A model generated the notes under the pieces. That model did no database searches and was not told where the DNA came from. It worked only from the letters and a program-made list of their open reading frames with translations. Of a stretch of DNA of 64,000 bases, positions 23,810 through 48,812 are shown in pieces; positions within the stretch are counted from its first letter, which is position 1, and each line of letters begins with the position of its first letter. The stretch is from Doris montereyensis. Taxonomy: Eukaryota > Mollusca > Gastropoda > Nudibranchia > Dorididae. The translations under genes were made by a program, and so were the position numbers. Where the stretch lies: positions 540,272 through 604,271 of the forward strand of contig JAXRKP010000031.1 in assembly GCA_037039925.1 (NCBI GenBank), given 5' to 3'.

Positions 23810-26132
23810 CTAAAGAACACCAAAAGATATTCAATGCAACTTGTTGAATGAAGAAGCATAATGCTACTATTCCGATGAATATACATATATATACATATGG
23901 ACCAAATTTCACAGGAGAGCTAAAGTTAAAAAAAAATGCATAGCAGCAATAGCATCGAAAGGACTTTAAAAACAAGAGTCTTATAAAAAAAATCATATCT
24001 AATTTTGTTAATCTTGGTATTCTGATATATTAGATCACTATCTATCTTTTAAACCCAAAAAACAAAAAAAACAAAAACGAAAGAAATAAAAGTATTGATG
24101 TATACATATTTTCATCAAAACAACAGTTACAATATAAAGCAATAGACATTTTAAATACGATTTCACACCACTGACTTGCATTGTATATCGATAACATGCC
24201 AGACATAAATCAATAAATATTTCAAATGTCTAAAGTACTACGCTCACTAAATTTTGTGTTAAGTTGAAAGCAGTCTGGCCTCTTTCACTGTTACAAAGAA
24301 GTACGATCTTGGTATTGTGGATATGACATCACTAGTAGGCCCACTTGAACTGTAAGTGAGGGGATTTTAATTTAAAATGAAGGACAGAAATAGACTTGTA
24401 CACAATAAAGTTATTTTTTCCTTACATGTACGTACTTAAAATCAGTACTTAGAAGCAATCCTTCATCAAACAATCAACAATCTGTATACCACTGGAAGAC
24501 TGTGTTTGTATTCTTGACATGTACACATATTTTCCAACACAAAGAACATCAAATTTGATCTTCTTTGTGACCACCCCGTCCCCACCCACCAAAAAACCCC
24601 GCCAATAAACAAGAAAATACTCATGACCTCTGAGCTTCTGAAAGACTTTACAATGAACGCACACACAAAAATAAAATCCCTTTGTATCTCTTCAAAATAA
24701 AGGGAACAAAATATAAGTATAAGACAATTTTTTTTTACGAGTAAAAATACAAAAAGTATCTATGATCAAGGTTTGGTAATTGACTTCTGAATTTTGGATG
24801 GTAAACACTTAATGTCCTCATCAGGTTTGAAATGTGCAACTTCAGCTTGTAGGCTCAGTACATGGCCATAACACTAGTGCCCATCCCCTCCTATTATCCT
24901 TTATTCTAAATCTAACAATGAAAAACTCTATAATTTGTTGATATCATGACAGATAAATATGACACATATCAACTAAGACATACAGAAAATTCATAATCGG
25001 AACAAGATAACATCAACAACTGTTTGAAAGAGACAAGTGCTCATAAAGCATAACATCATCACCGTTCTTTTCATCAGGAGCTTTGAATGAATGCATAGAA
25101 ATAACGGGAGACAAACAGGAGATAAAGTCATAGCGATGACAGGTAACTTTTAGAACACATTCAATTTTAACTTGTCAAATTACAACCACAAAAAGAAGGT
25201 CTTATCGTTGTGTGAATGAAGAAGCAAAACAAAAAATCCCAAACAATTATTGATTCACAGGAGCCTTCGCCCTTTTTGTAAACACTGTATAACATTGACA
25301 TAAAACAACACATAGTATTCATCTCTTTTCCATGGCAATGAAATAGAATTTTTACTTGACTTGCTAATTTTTCAACTTTGACCTTGTGGGTTTTTTTCAT
25401 TGTTCGTGTCATCAAAAGACTGGGCACAGGGAAGTGGGATGATGGATGTGATGAGTGTGGCTATTAGCACTGATATTTGCCACATGAAAATCTGAAGAGT
25501 GAGTAAATCTAAAAATATATCTCCTCTCCTTTTTTCAATGAGCGACAAGAGGTTCACTGTCAGTGAATATTTCAAGAAAAATCCAAACCCTTTAAGAGAA
25601 AAATAAAAATAAAAATCTGCTTCTTTTTCATTTCCATTGTCTTAAATGAGCTTATCTAAAACAATATCCAAAAAAAGCAAGTCAAGAGTAATTTGTTCAG
25701 CTATTGTGTTTAAGGGGAGTTGATTTGTGAACAGAAAATAGTTAAACTGTTCTGTAAAGAGAATGATTCAAGTTGTCATGACTAGTTTTCATACTATTCA
25801 GATTAGCACTTCTCAATCTTTTCATGAAATTTGAAATATTTTCTCTGTATGAATTAAACAAGTGCATGGCAAAAATAAAGAAAAAAAGACCATATCTAAT
25901 AACCTCCAAATGATGACATGATTAATATTTCCCTTTGTTCTTATGAATTTTTGTTTACAAATATCTCAAAACATTTAATATATTATATAAGGTATCAATA
26001 AATATCACAGTAGTTAAATTTCTTGATGAAAATGCTATGACTGGAAATGGTTGCGTTCTCAAGCGGCACTATACTAGTTAGCAACAACAGCAAAATACCA
26101 ATGTATAATTTCAACAATAAAGTCAAAACTAT
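23810..26132 (-). other. Region downstream of the USP stop; 3' UTR or intergenic
   Basis: Follows the corrected stop of the deubiquitinase gene on the minus strand. A minus frame at 25372-25590 preceded by a plausible acceptor (TTTCTCTTAAAG) is open for about 70 codons with a hydrophobic stretch, but support is too weak to call a gene. Confidence 0.35.
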
Positions 26133-40247
<14,115 letters not shown>

Positions 40248-40248
<1 letters not shown>

Positions 40249-40262
40249 TATTGTTCCGACAT
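40248..40262 (-). promoter_or_regulatory. Four-codon uORF overlapping the USP start codon
   Basis: ATG TCG GAA CAA TAA, in the strong context CCACCATGT, ends in TAATG, so its stop shares one base with the main ATG. It could act by termination-reinitiation. Alternatively, given the other slips, it may be the true start with one base missing. Confidence 0.5.
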
Positions 40263-40489
40263 GGTGGAAAATAAGTAACAGCGCAGGCCAAGTTCACCGT
40301 CAGTGTTAGGCCTTTTTCGTGTTTTGACACCTGTGACAAGTAGCCATTTTGTTGTATTCTGGGAAGGCAGGCAAAACGACGCAGGTTAGGGGTCACACAT
40401 AACGCTCTCTCCTGAATGAAGGAAAGTTTGTTCACAAATCGTAAACAAACTTATTCCCGGTAAACGAGCAAGGGGATTCTGAATTAAAA

Positions 40490-42640
40490 TTTCTAGAAAA
40501 TCAAGAATTTACAAGAGGCAAACAGGAGTAGGGTTTAAATTTTGCCTTAAACTCTATTTATTACAGCTTAGCCTAGATATGTGTACATAGATATATATAT
40601 ATTAAGAGGCGAACAGTGATCTTGATAATGCTCATAAATTAATAAATAAGGTGGATGGAAATAAATAGGAAATCGGAAATAGGTGCCCTGGTGGTCTTGG
40701 TCTTAGAATCAAGCCTCTAGATCGAATTTAGAACTCTAGATTTAGAGATCTGAGATCAGGATATATTTGTAACATGTAATTACAAAATAATCATTCTATT
40801 AGGCTAATTAAAAATTATAATTCATCACCACTTTCGAAACAGGTCTAGATCTAGACCTAACATCTACAGCAAAATCTTGGTCGATAAAGATTTAGAACGT
40901 ACTCCCTTCAGACCACGGAATTAATATGTTGCAACCGAGGTCTGTTCTAGCCGCAGTTTCAAAGGGACATCATCCTATTGATGCCTTACTAAAATGTCAT
41001 TAGTTCCTCTTATTCCATGAGCAAAACTTGTAACGGAATCCGTTGTGAGCTGGGTCTACACGGTACACGGGCGGCTTGCTTTGTTTTTGTGTGTGTTCGG
41101 TACATGTAGAGTGAACTAACCAGTTCGACCACCTAAGACCTTAATGCTCTGTCTTATTGTGTCAATTTTGTTTACATTTACATGATCTTCCAATCATTAT
41201 TTTTAGTTTAACCTACTGCTAGAACATTCAAATATGATCTCTGTGCTGTAACTTCTTAGAAGCATATAACCCAATAAAAAAGCTTGACATATTTTTGTAT
41301 TTATAAATAAGTCACATGACTAACATTAATTCGACTAGTCTAACATCAATTCGACCACCTCATAACAGGAATTGGACCACTTGGTCTCAAGCCCAACTAA
41401 AACACACAAACATTTATAAAGTCAAGTAAATGACAATCAGCACAGTTTAACCCTTGTAAGGCTAACCTGCCGGCTGACCTCAATATCAATCGATAATCTC
41501 ATTCTGCTGTGTACGAGGCTTCCGCACGTGCCCACTGATAGTTTTCTCGCCCCGCTGATGAGGCTGCCACGTTTGACCACAACGTACCTGTGATTATTGT
41601 GATTGGTTTTTATCTCCGTTTAGTTAGGTGACAGAGCGGGCAATTCATTTTGTTATTGTTATTATCATCATGTTTATATTGCATTGTTTATTAACAATAA
41701 CATCTATTACAGCCTACTTTTATTAAACACGAAAAGGAATAATACTGCAGTTGGCAGGTATAATACTAATAGATAGAGAATGGGTCAGACTGAGAAATCT
41801 TCAGTGTGCCTAACCTTCATAAGCAACAAGGAGGTATAGAAACAGATGAACACTAAACAATGCTGGACGAAACTAAAAGAGCCAATAGTGCAACGACCCA
41901 TCGCACAATGTTCATCAATAGAGCAAGCTTCATAACAACAATAAACAAAAAGGAAAGACAAAAAAAAAGAAGAAAGCGAAATACAAATGACATTTAAGAG
42001 AGACAGACATAGAGGAGGGATGGATAGAAAGGGAGAAAAAGGAAAGGAAACAAAAAGGAGACATAAAGAGAACGAGGAAGGTAAAGAAAGACGAGTAGAG
42101 AGGATGGAGTAAATGAGAGAGATGAGGTAACATATAGAACGGGAAGGGGGGGAGGGGCACGTGACTGCATGGTCAGGCTTACTCCAGTCATTCATTAATA
42201 GCGTGGCTGGCCGTGTTGTATTTTATGTAGAAGAGTTTCAATGAACAAACATATCTTTATTTCTAAAGGAATCATTTTCATTCTCACATGATTTAAATAC
42301 AATGATGGAACTATAATACTAATACTAGAGGAAATGTTCCACCGCCTTTCGCTAATCCCATGACTGAGTCCAATGTGCATAGGTAACACGTTGCCATGAT
42401 GAAAGAGACAGCTTCAATTTTCCCTTGTACTTTTAACACTTTAATCTTTTCATTCTTATGTGCAAAAGAGGTGGAGTTGTATTTTGACGTGTATGACGTT
42501 TGATAATAATATACCAACACAATGCTCCCCTGATTGGTCAACCCTGAACATGGTTTTTCTATTGACTGAAGGTCACACCCTCCTTTCAGGCTGAACATAG
42601 GTGTGCAATGTAATTGGCCACTGATATCTTTTATTTAGTA
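40490..42640. other. Intergenic region upstream of the USP gene
   Basis: No gene is seen. It contains TTCGACCACCT motifs at 41124 and 41350 (see findings) and a purine-rich stretch at about 41930-42130. Confidence 0.4.
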
Positions 42641-42647
42641 AAAAGTA

Positions 42648-42915
42648 AAGTTCCCTCAAGGCCTATAGAGCCGGAGCTTATCCCGGTTTCTATAGCGTGA
42701 AGCGGAACAAGTGACAATAATCACCCTGGCCAGGACGCTAGTCTGACGCAGGATTTTTACTCCCAAGCTAGCGTTTGTACCCATTTGCACCTGGATAGAG
42801 TGGGGGAAATGCGTGTTAAGTGTCTTTCCCAAGGAACACAATGTCGGACCTGGCTTTGCTCAGGACTTTATGATCTCCAGTCCGGCAGCCTAACCGCTCG
42901 GCCACCGACACCACC
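42648..42915 (-). mobile_element. tRNA-derived SINE, family 1 (complete copy)
   Basis: On the minus strand the head reads GTGGTGTCGGTGGCCGAGCG then GTTAGGCTGCCGGACTGG, resembling a type II (Ser/Leu) tRNA 5' half. ACATTGTGTTCCTTGGGAAA, ATCCAGGTGCAAATGGGTAC, GACTAGCGTCCTGGCC and GGCCTTGAGGGAACTTTACT follow. This is the best preserved of three family members. Confidence 0.85.
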
Positions 42916-43261
42916 GTCTTTTATTTATATTAATCACTATAAATTCTTGCTTGTGGGTGGAGCTTTTTACTGAAGTAATTGACATCTCCTGAAGTTGCAT
43001 CGGCCATACGAAGATAAGAGTCTTTGGTCTTGTCCACTTTGCAGAGGGTCCACAGCCTGCATTTGAGATTGAGATAGAGGTCCTGTGTGTTGTTGTATTT
43101 CTTTATAAGAAATATATTGAGTTTGTGTTAGACTCGGAAATGAATTATCACTTTCACCCTTTTAGAATAATAGACTTTTTCTGTTTGGTGTGGCGTGGGT
43201 TGATCGGCGTGATTGGTCAGAATAGAGGCATTCCCCAAACCTGTCTTTGAGTGCACTGCAG

Positions 43262-43400
43262 TGCAGTTCTACGGGACCCGCCACTAACGCTTTGTCTTGC
43301 TGGAAGACCGAGAGTGAAGCAAATGTATGGGACCCGTCGTTAGCGTAGGTGTGCTTAGAGTGACCAGCGGCATGCAAATATACGGGACCCGCCTGAAGCG
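43262..43400. repeat. Diverged 55-56 bp tandem repeat with GGGACCCG core
   Basis: TACGGGACCCG, TATGGGACCCG and TACGGGACCCG occur at 43270, 43326 and 43381, with related CTAACGC/TTAGCGT segments between them. The 83-codon minus frame across it is probably fortuitous. Confidence 0.65.
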
Positions 43401-44794
43401 GGTTAAGCTTCATATAGTTTAATGATGGAATAGCCTAATGAAGAAATTAAGAGTGCAGTCACTTTGACAATGAAAAGCTGAAAGTGAAAGGGGATGGGCT
43501 CCCCCTACTCCATTTTCAAGGGTGCTTCTGGGCACACTAAATTCTCTGGCTTTCTTATTCGGCTTCATCGAACAGGATATAACAATGACAGCATCGTCAG
43601 GATTTAAGCTGGTGCAATATTTTTTCTGTTAATACTTTTCCATTCTGCTAAAGGAAGATTAAATATTATAAATAAGTGGTAATGATGAAATGGTCAAATT
43701 TGCGTTAATGGATAAGTTTTACTTATATAGCAATTCGACCACCCCTCTATGGCAATGCAAAATGCTAATACTTACTAATAGAGCGTTACAAACAGATTGA
43801 GGGAAAGCCTAAAATAGCATTAATAGCAACATTGCCAAAATATCATGTGGCTTTGCAGAATAATCGAAATAAGTTTCCATGACCCTACTATAAGATCACA
43901 TGACTAAAATGAGATCACAGCTTAACCCTCAAAGTCAAACTGGCCTATATATTAACTTCTGTGGTGGCCATGCTCATTATGGCAATTAGGAGTTTGGATG
44001 AATTTATAAATGAAAAAGCAAGGCATAATTTGATGTCAGAGGTATAGGTTAGTATACATTTTCTGAAGTCAGGGAATATTTTTCCACCGATGATCTAGAA
44101 GATAAGGATAGATTATGATGACTGTGACCGTTTTCTGTCAAACTGTGAAGTAGCTTTTATTTTTTTTCATTTCAAACGTATATAAAATCTTTAGGCCCTT
44201 TTAGAAACTTTTTAATATATCATATTCTACAGGCAATAAGCTTTCAGAAAATGTATAGTTATAAGAGATTATGACATCAATCAATTGACATTGTTATACC
44301 TATTTACAATGCATGCAAAGTGTGTACAAAAAAAAAAGGTGTGATTTTTCACTGTGTAGTGGAAACATTCAATCAATTCAATCAACCAATCATCTTTAAA
44401 ATCCTTTAAAAAGGAAATTATACTTGTGTTATCACAATTTCCGTTTGAAAAATAAAAGAATATCAATGCATTTAAATTAAAAACAAATTTAACTTAAGTT
44501 AATCGTTAAAGGTATAGATTTTAGGAGAAATATATATAAAGATGTAAAGGTGAGTAAAATAGATAGTACGGTGAAACAATATACATAAAAAAAAAAACAA
44601 GTATACTATTACTTAACATTAACAGAAATCAGTTTAGCTTCACACACATTCATCAACTTATCATAAATCATTCATTCACCATCCATCAATTTCCATTTCT
44701 TAAACATTGTGAGTAAAACGCCATTGTGCTTTCAAAGTAAGGTGTATGGTCAAAATTTCATATGGCACTTGGAAGAAAATATCCAAAATATCTC

Positions 44795-45500
44795 TCAGTG
44801 CAGGGTTAAGTCGACCACTTCTGCTACTTGTTTTGGGTATGGGGAAAAAGGATGGGTGTTGTCTCTAAGTATACTCTTGAGTTTGATCTTGCATTGATTT
44901 TCATGCAGACCTTCAAAGTTCTCTGGCTCGACGTCATTTATGAGTTTCCCTACATGTTTCAGTATCCTATTAAATCTCTTCTTTTCTTTCTCTTGTATTC
45001 CATTATATATAAGTAATATAACCCATGCAGTTATACTAAAAATAATAATACTCTTTTTGCAAGCTTGATAGAAAAGTCTTATTAAAGCGTTATCTTCAAT
45101 TTGAAACTTATGAAGTTTCCTCATAAAATACATTCTTTTGTTTACGTTCTTCAAAACTTTATTTGATTGTTTTTGACATTCTAGCTTCTCAGTAAAAAAT
45201 TATGCCAAAATATTTATATTCATTAATTCTCTAAACTGTTTCATCATCTATAACAATATCATTATGGGTGTTATTTGTCTTCCTAAAATAAAAAATCATT
45301 TCTTTTGTTTTCTTAACATTAAGTTGTAAAATAATTGTCTACACCATTTTACAAACCTTTTGATTTCTTGAGCATGATTGATTAGGTCTACTTCTGATCT
45401 GAAAAGAGCTTGGATAGATGTATCATCTGCATATTTTATTATTAGGATGTTTACAAAAGCAGTTTTACAATCATTAGTGCAGATAGAAAAGAGTATAGGT
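44795..45500 (-). mobile_element. LINE reverse transcriptase fragment with YADD box
   Basis: Minus-strand translation gives TNDCKTAFVNILIIKYADDT then IQALFRSEVDLINH (YADD catalytic box of reverse transcriptase), LNVKKTKEM-like and NEYKYFG, and VNKRMYFMRKLHKFQ with ALIRLFYQACKKSIIIFSI, matching the familiar RLYFLRKLR.F and LFY.S.I.S.LTF blocks. Stops and frame slips show it is inactive. L2/CR1-like by style. Confidence 0.85.
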
Positions 45501-46799
45501 TACAAAAACAAAAATAAAGGAAAAAGGATGTATGAACTGACTTTTTCAAGCTATTCTTGCATTTATGTCATTGGCAAAACTGGTGTGAGATGAATACTAC
45601 TACTAGATCTAAAGTTGTCTGTCAGGCTCAAGATCTACTTGGCTTTATGTAGTGTCATCACTATTCCTAAATTTCACGTCATCGTCATCACTTGAGCTAC
45701 TACTGTCATCTGCCGTTAAGCCAGTTCTAAGGTTAAGAATAGAGATACTTCTCATCTGGGTCGATTTGAGCTCCATATAACGTTAGATAAAACAAAGCTT
45801 GACCGCTTCTGGGGTTAATGGCAGAAAAGATGACTATTACTAAGTATTACGCATGACAAATACTTGTGACGGCATTGCACGCGTAAATAGTAAATGTGAA
45901 AATATTCCAAAAATAGGTTTAGGTGGTCGAATATGTGTTATGGTCGAATTGGTGTTAGTTGACTCTAGATCTACCGCAGAATTGGAACATGGAAGCATGC
46001 TTCTTTTTTTGTATGTGTCGAGAAAATCAAAGGACGGAACTTAAATTTAAATGCGTGTATGATGACAGATAAAAAAAACAAAATTATATTATAGTTATAA
46101 AAATATTTAAGGGAGTGGGTACATATACCTCTGATTTGGGACATGAAAATGGAAGATGCTTCCATGCCCTGTAGAGGTTAAGACACCTTTGCGTATGCGT
46201 GATATTGGAAGAGGGGGAGAGGGGTCGTTAGTGTTTGGGTAGTAAGTAAGGAGGGGTTAGCTTTTAGGGATTGTGATAATATCTCTTTCTCTGGATGTTT
46301 TCAGTATTTTTCTTTTCTTCTTTCCTTTGTTTAATTCTAGTAGTCAATATAAAGAAGGTTTACTTGTAGTATTACGGATGCGCTTTCTTCTGCATCCGGA
46401 TTTGCGGTAGCCTACATCCAATATCAGCCGAAATTGAATATTAGTCAGTGTGGCTCTATAGGATCTACTTCTCGTAATATCGTTTAAATTATCAAATGAC
46501 AAAACTTAGTGTAGAAATTTTCATTCACTGTTTTCTTTTAAACCATTTCATAGTTTTAGAGCTCAAATTCTCCCAATGTAGTATTTTTCAAGTAAGAAGA
46601 GCATCTGAGAATGAAAAAAAACCCAAGGGGAGGAGTTACTTTAGAAGATCCAGTCTATCATCATATTCCAATTTTCCTTTAGGTGTACGTGTTATAATTT
46701 TATGTGAATTAGTGTGAATGAGCAAGGAATTGTGTAATTTTCTTATTAATCTATAAGGTTGTCATGCCATTGCTTGAGGGAATGATGATGAGCCTTAAA

Positions 46800-47060
46800 T
46801 GCCCATTGTCAGGATATTGGCCACAGACGAACACATGCTAGACTTCGCTGTGCTCTGCTAGCTTTCTCATCTTGTTCCCGTTGTTCCCCCTCTCTCGTCA
46901 TCTTTCTCCATTCACCTTTGCCATGTTGCTCGTGGTCTGCCTATCCTTCAGGCACCCTGGGGTTCCAATATAGGGCTCTCTTAAGCTGTGCTTCCTTCCG
47001 GCCTACGGAGGTGTGGCCTATCCTTCTCCACCTTCTTTGGCCCTCTTCTGTCTCATCCTT
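46800..47060 (-). mobile_element. RTE-like LINE 3' end
   Basis: Minus strand encodes RRWRWIGHTLRRPEGSTA, then PQGA.RIGRPRATWQR, then LACVRLWP. These match the W.WIGH.LR......, NPQG.R.RGRP..TWRR and W..L..ARDR ends of RTE-type reverse transcriptase ORFs. Several stops are present. Confidence 0.8.
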
Positions 47061-47713
47061 TTTATAGGTTTTTGAGGGCATGGGGAGAACTTTTCAAAAA
47101 TGAAATCTTTACACTACAACCTATCCTCAAATGAATTTTTTCACAAATGCTTTTCTACATTTATGCTATTGTCAGTAAGAGTAACGCTATGATAATTATA
47201 ATAAAGATGGTTGAGAAAGTAAAATGATAATCATATAGATAGTTTTATATACTTATTTATTTTTTGGTGGTTTTTCTTAAATTTTCCTGAATTCTAACAT
47301 TGATTTATAATTTAAAACTCATGCAATTATTAATGTAGCTTAAGTTATAGACCAGATTTCATCCTGTTGCTCTGTTGGTGTGGCGCCCGAAGATGCCATC
47401 TAAGTTAATAATTTTGTGGGTTGATGGAATGAGAAAATTTCATTCTGATGAAGTAATAGTGACAAGGGAAAACTCACAGATTCTCATATTCATGAGTAAT
47501 GAGTGAATTTGTACTCATGATAGACAAAGGAACATCCTGATGATTGAATGTTTCTGTATATTTGGGAGGATGAAATCCTCCCCCCGAAAAATTACATTAT
47601 AATAGTAGAATAGGCACCAACAGATTAATAGTTAGCTCTAGAGCTGTATCGAGTACGCTATTTTAGAGTATTGCAAGACTTCTGGAATTTGCATATTGCA
47701 AACTGATTTGTAT

Positions 47714-47882
47714 CCTGCGAGTGGTGACGTCACAGTGAGCAGGTCACGTGAGTGTTGTCAGAAACAAATACCTATCAAGCCTCAAATCAATATTGCATCT
47801 TGCGAGCGGTGATGTCACAGTCACAGCGAGCAGGTCACGTGAGTGTTGTTAGAAGCAAATACCTATCAAGCCTCAAATCAGT
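47714..47882. promoter_or_regulatory. Duplicated CRE plus E-box module upstream of MGMT
   Basis: Two copies of an approximately 85-91 bp block. Copy 1 has TGACGTCA (47725-47732) and TCACGTGA (47744-47751). Copy 2 has TGATGTCA (47810-47817) and TCACGTGA (47835-47842). Both are followed by GTGTTGT.AGAA.CAAATAC and CTATCAAGCCTCAAATCA. They lie about 0.8-0.95 kb before the MGMT ATG. Confidence 0.55.
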
Positions 47883-47999
47883 TCGCATGGATGCAAGACT
47901 AGACAACACTCGAATTGGAAGGAAGCAAAACCCACACACAGTCAAAGCAAGAGGGGTGACCTCGACGACTGTGTTTGGCATGGACTATGATACCATTCT

Positions 48000-48043
48000 C
48001 TTTCTCTCTCTCTCTTTCTTTCTCTCCCTCTTCCCCTCTCTTC

Positions 48044-48085
<42 letters not shown>

Positions 48086-48088
48086 TTC
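48000..48088. repeat. CT-rich microsatellite
   Basis: Interrupted (CT)n with TTT and CCC slips, between the duplicated module and MGMT exon 1. Confidence 0.9.
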
Positions 48089-48665
48089 GTCACCTGTGCT
48101 GCGCACGCGGTGCAGTATTTTGTGTTCAAACAGGCCTGATGTCTCGGCTCGCTCAAAGGCTTGATCGAAGCAACATTACTGGTACCGGTATGCTATGAAA
48201 GATGCAAGATTAGACAGTATTTTATCAATGTGTTGAGGCTTGGAGTCTTGTATCATAGTGTTGCAAGCCACGAGTAGTATTGCGATTATGATACAACTCT
48301 AGTAATAGCACTCAGTGTTAGTCAATGAATAAAATTTGTTATTGATTTCAATGTGCATGATGCCTGACTATCATCCTTTTTGGACTTTCTCCTAATTATC
48401 TGGTTTGATTGAAAGGCTAAAGATGTGTCAAACACATCCAGGTCTCTGACACCCTTCAAAGACTCAGTCACACTAGTCACAGGCTACAGATTAAATACGA
48501 TTTTTTTAGATATAAAAAATGTGACACTTCCAAGTTGTAAATTATTTTTTTCTCTATTTCAGAATTTTTCAGAAATATAATTGATTTTTGTGCTGTCAAG
48601 TTTGACTTTAAAGAAATCTGTGACAGCCATTTTGAAAGCAAGGTTTACTTATAATTCTTAGTGCA

Positions 48666-48812
48666 ATGATGAGGAACCATGATTGTGAAGCAGTTAGCTC
48701 ACTTACTGTCTCCTCCCCAATAGGTGACATTGAAATTAAATCTTGCAAGTCAGGACTACATTCTGTCCAACAGTGTGCATCGGATGATACAACTTTTGGA
48801 TCCAGATGAAAG
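48666..48812 (+). CDS. MGMT: MGMT exon 1
   Basis: Two adjacent ATGs (48666 and 48669); donor GTGATT after GATGAAAG. The N-terminal frame hits TGA at 48806-48808. The frame needed for exon 2 runs SVHRMIQLLDPDE, so one extra base near 48767 is suspected. A weaker donor (CA|GTGTGC) near 48771 would also keep frame but drop that segment. Confidence 0.7.

Noticed and set aside
25372..25590. Small membrane protein exon on the minus strand
   Set aside because: It is open and has an acceptor-like site, but composition is ordinary for AT-rich DNA and nothing adjoining supports it.
42840..42915. Functional tRNA gene
   Set aside because: The tRNA-like sequence continues into a SINE body shared by two other loci and lacks a complete cloverleaf 3' half.
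43162..43413. Minus-strand 83-codon ORF
   Set aside because: It spans a tandem repeat and has no splice or motif support.
45980..46170. Inverted CATGGAAGCAT pair about 160 bp apart
   Set aside because: The match is only about 11-14 bp with no flanking symmetry, so chance is likely.
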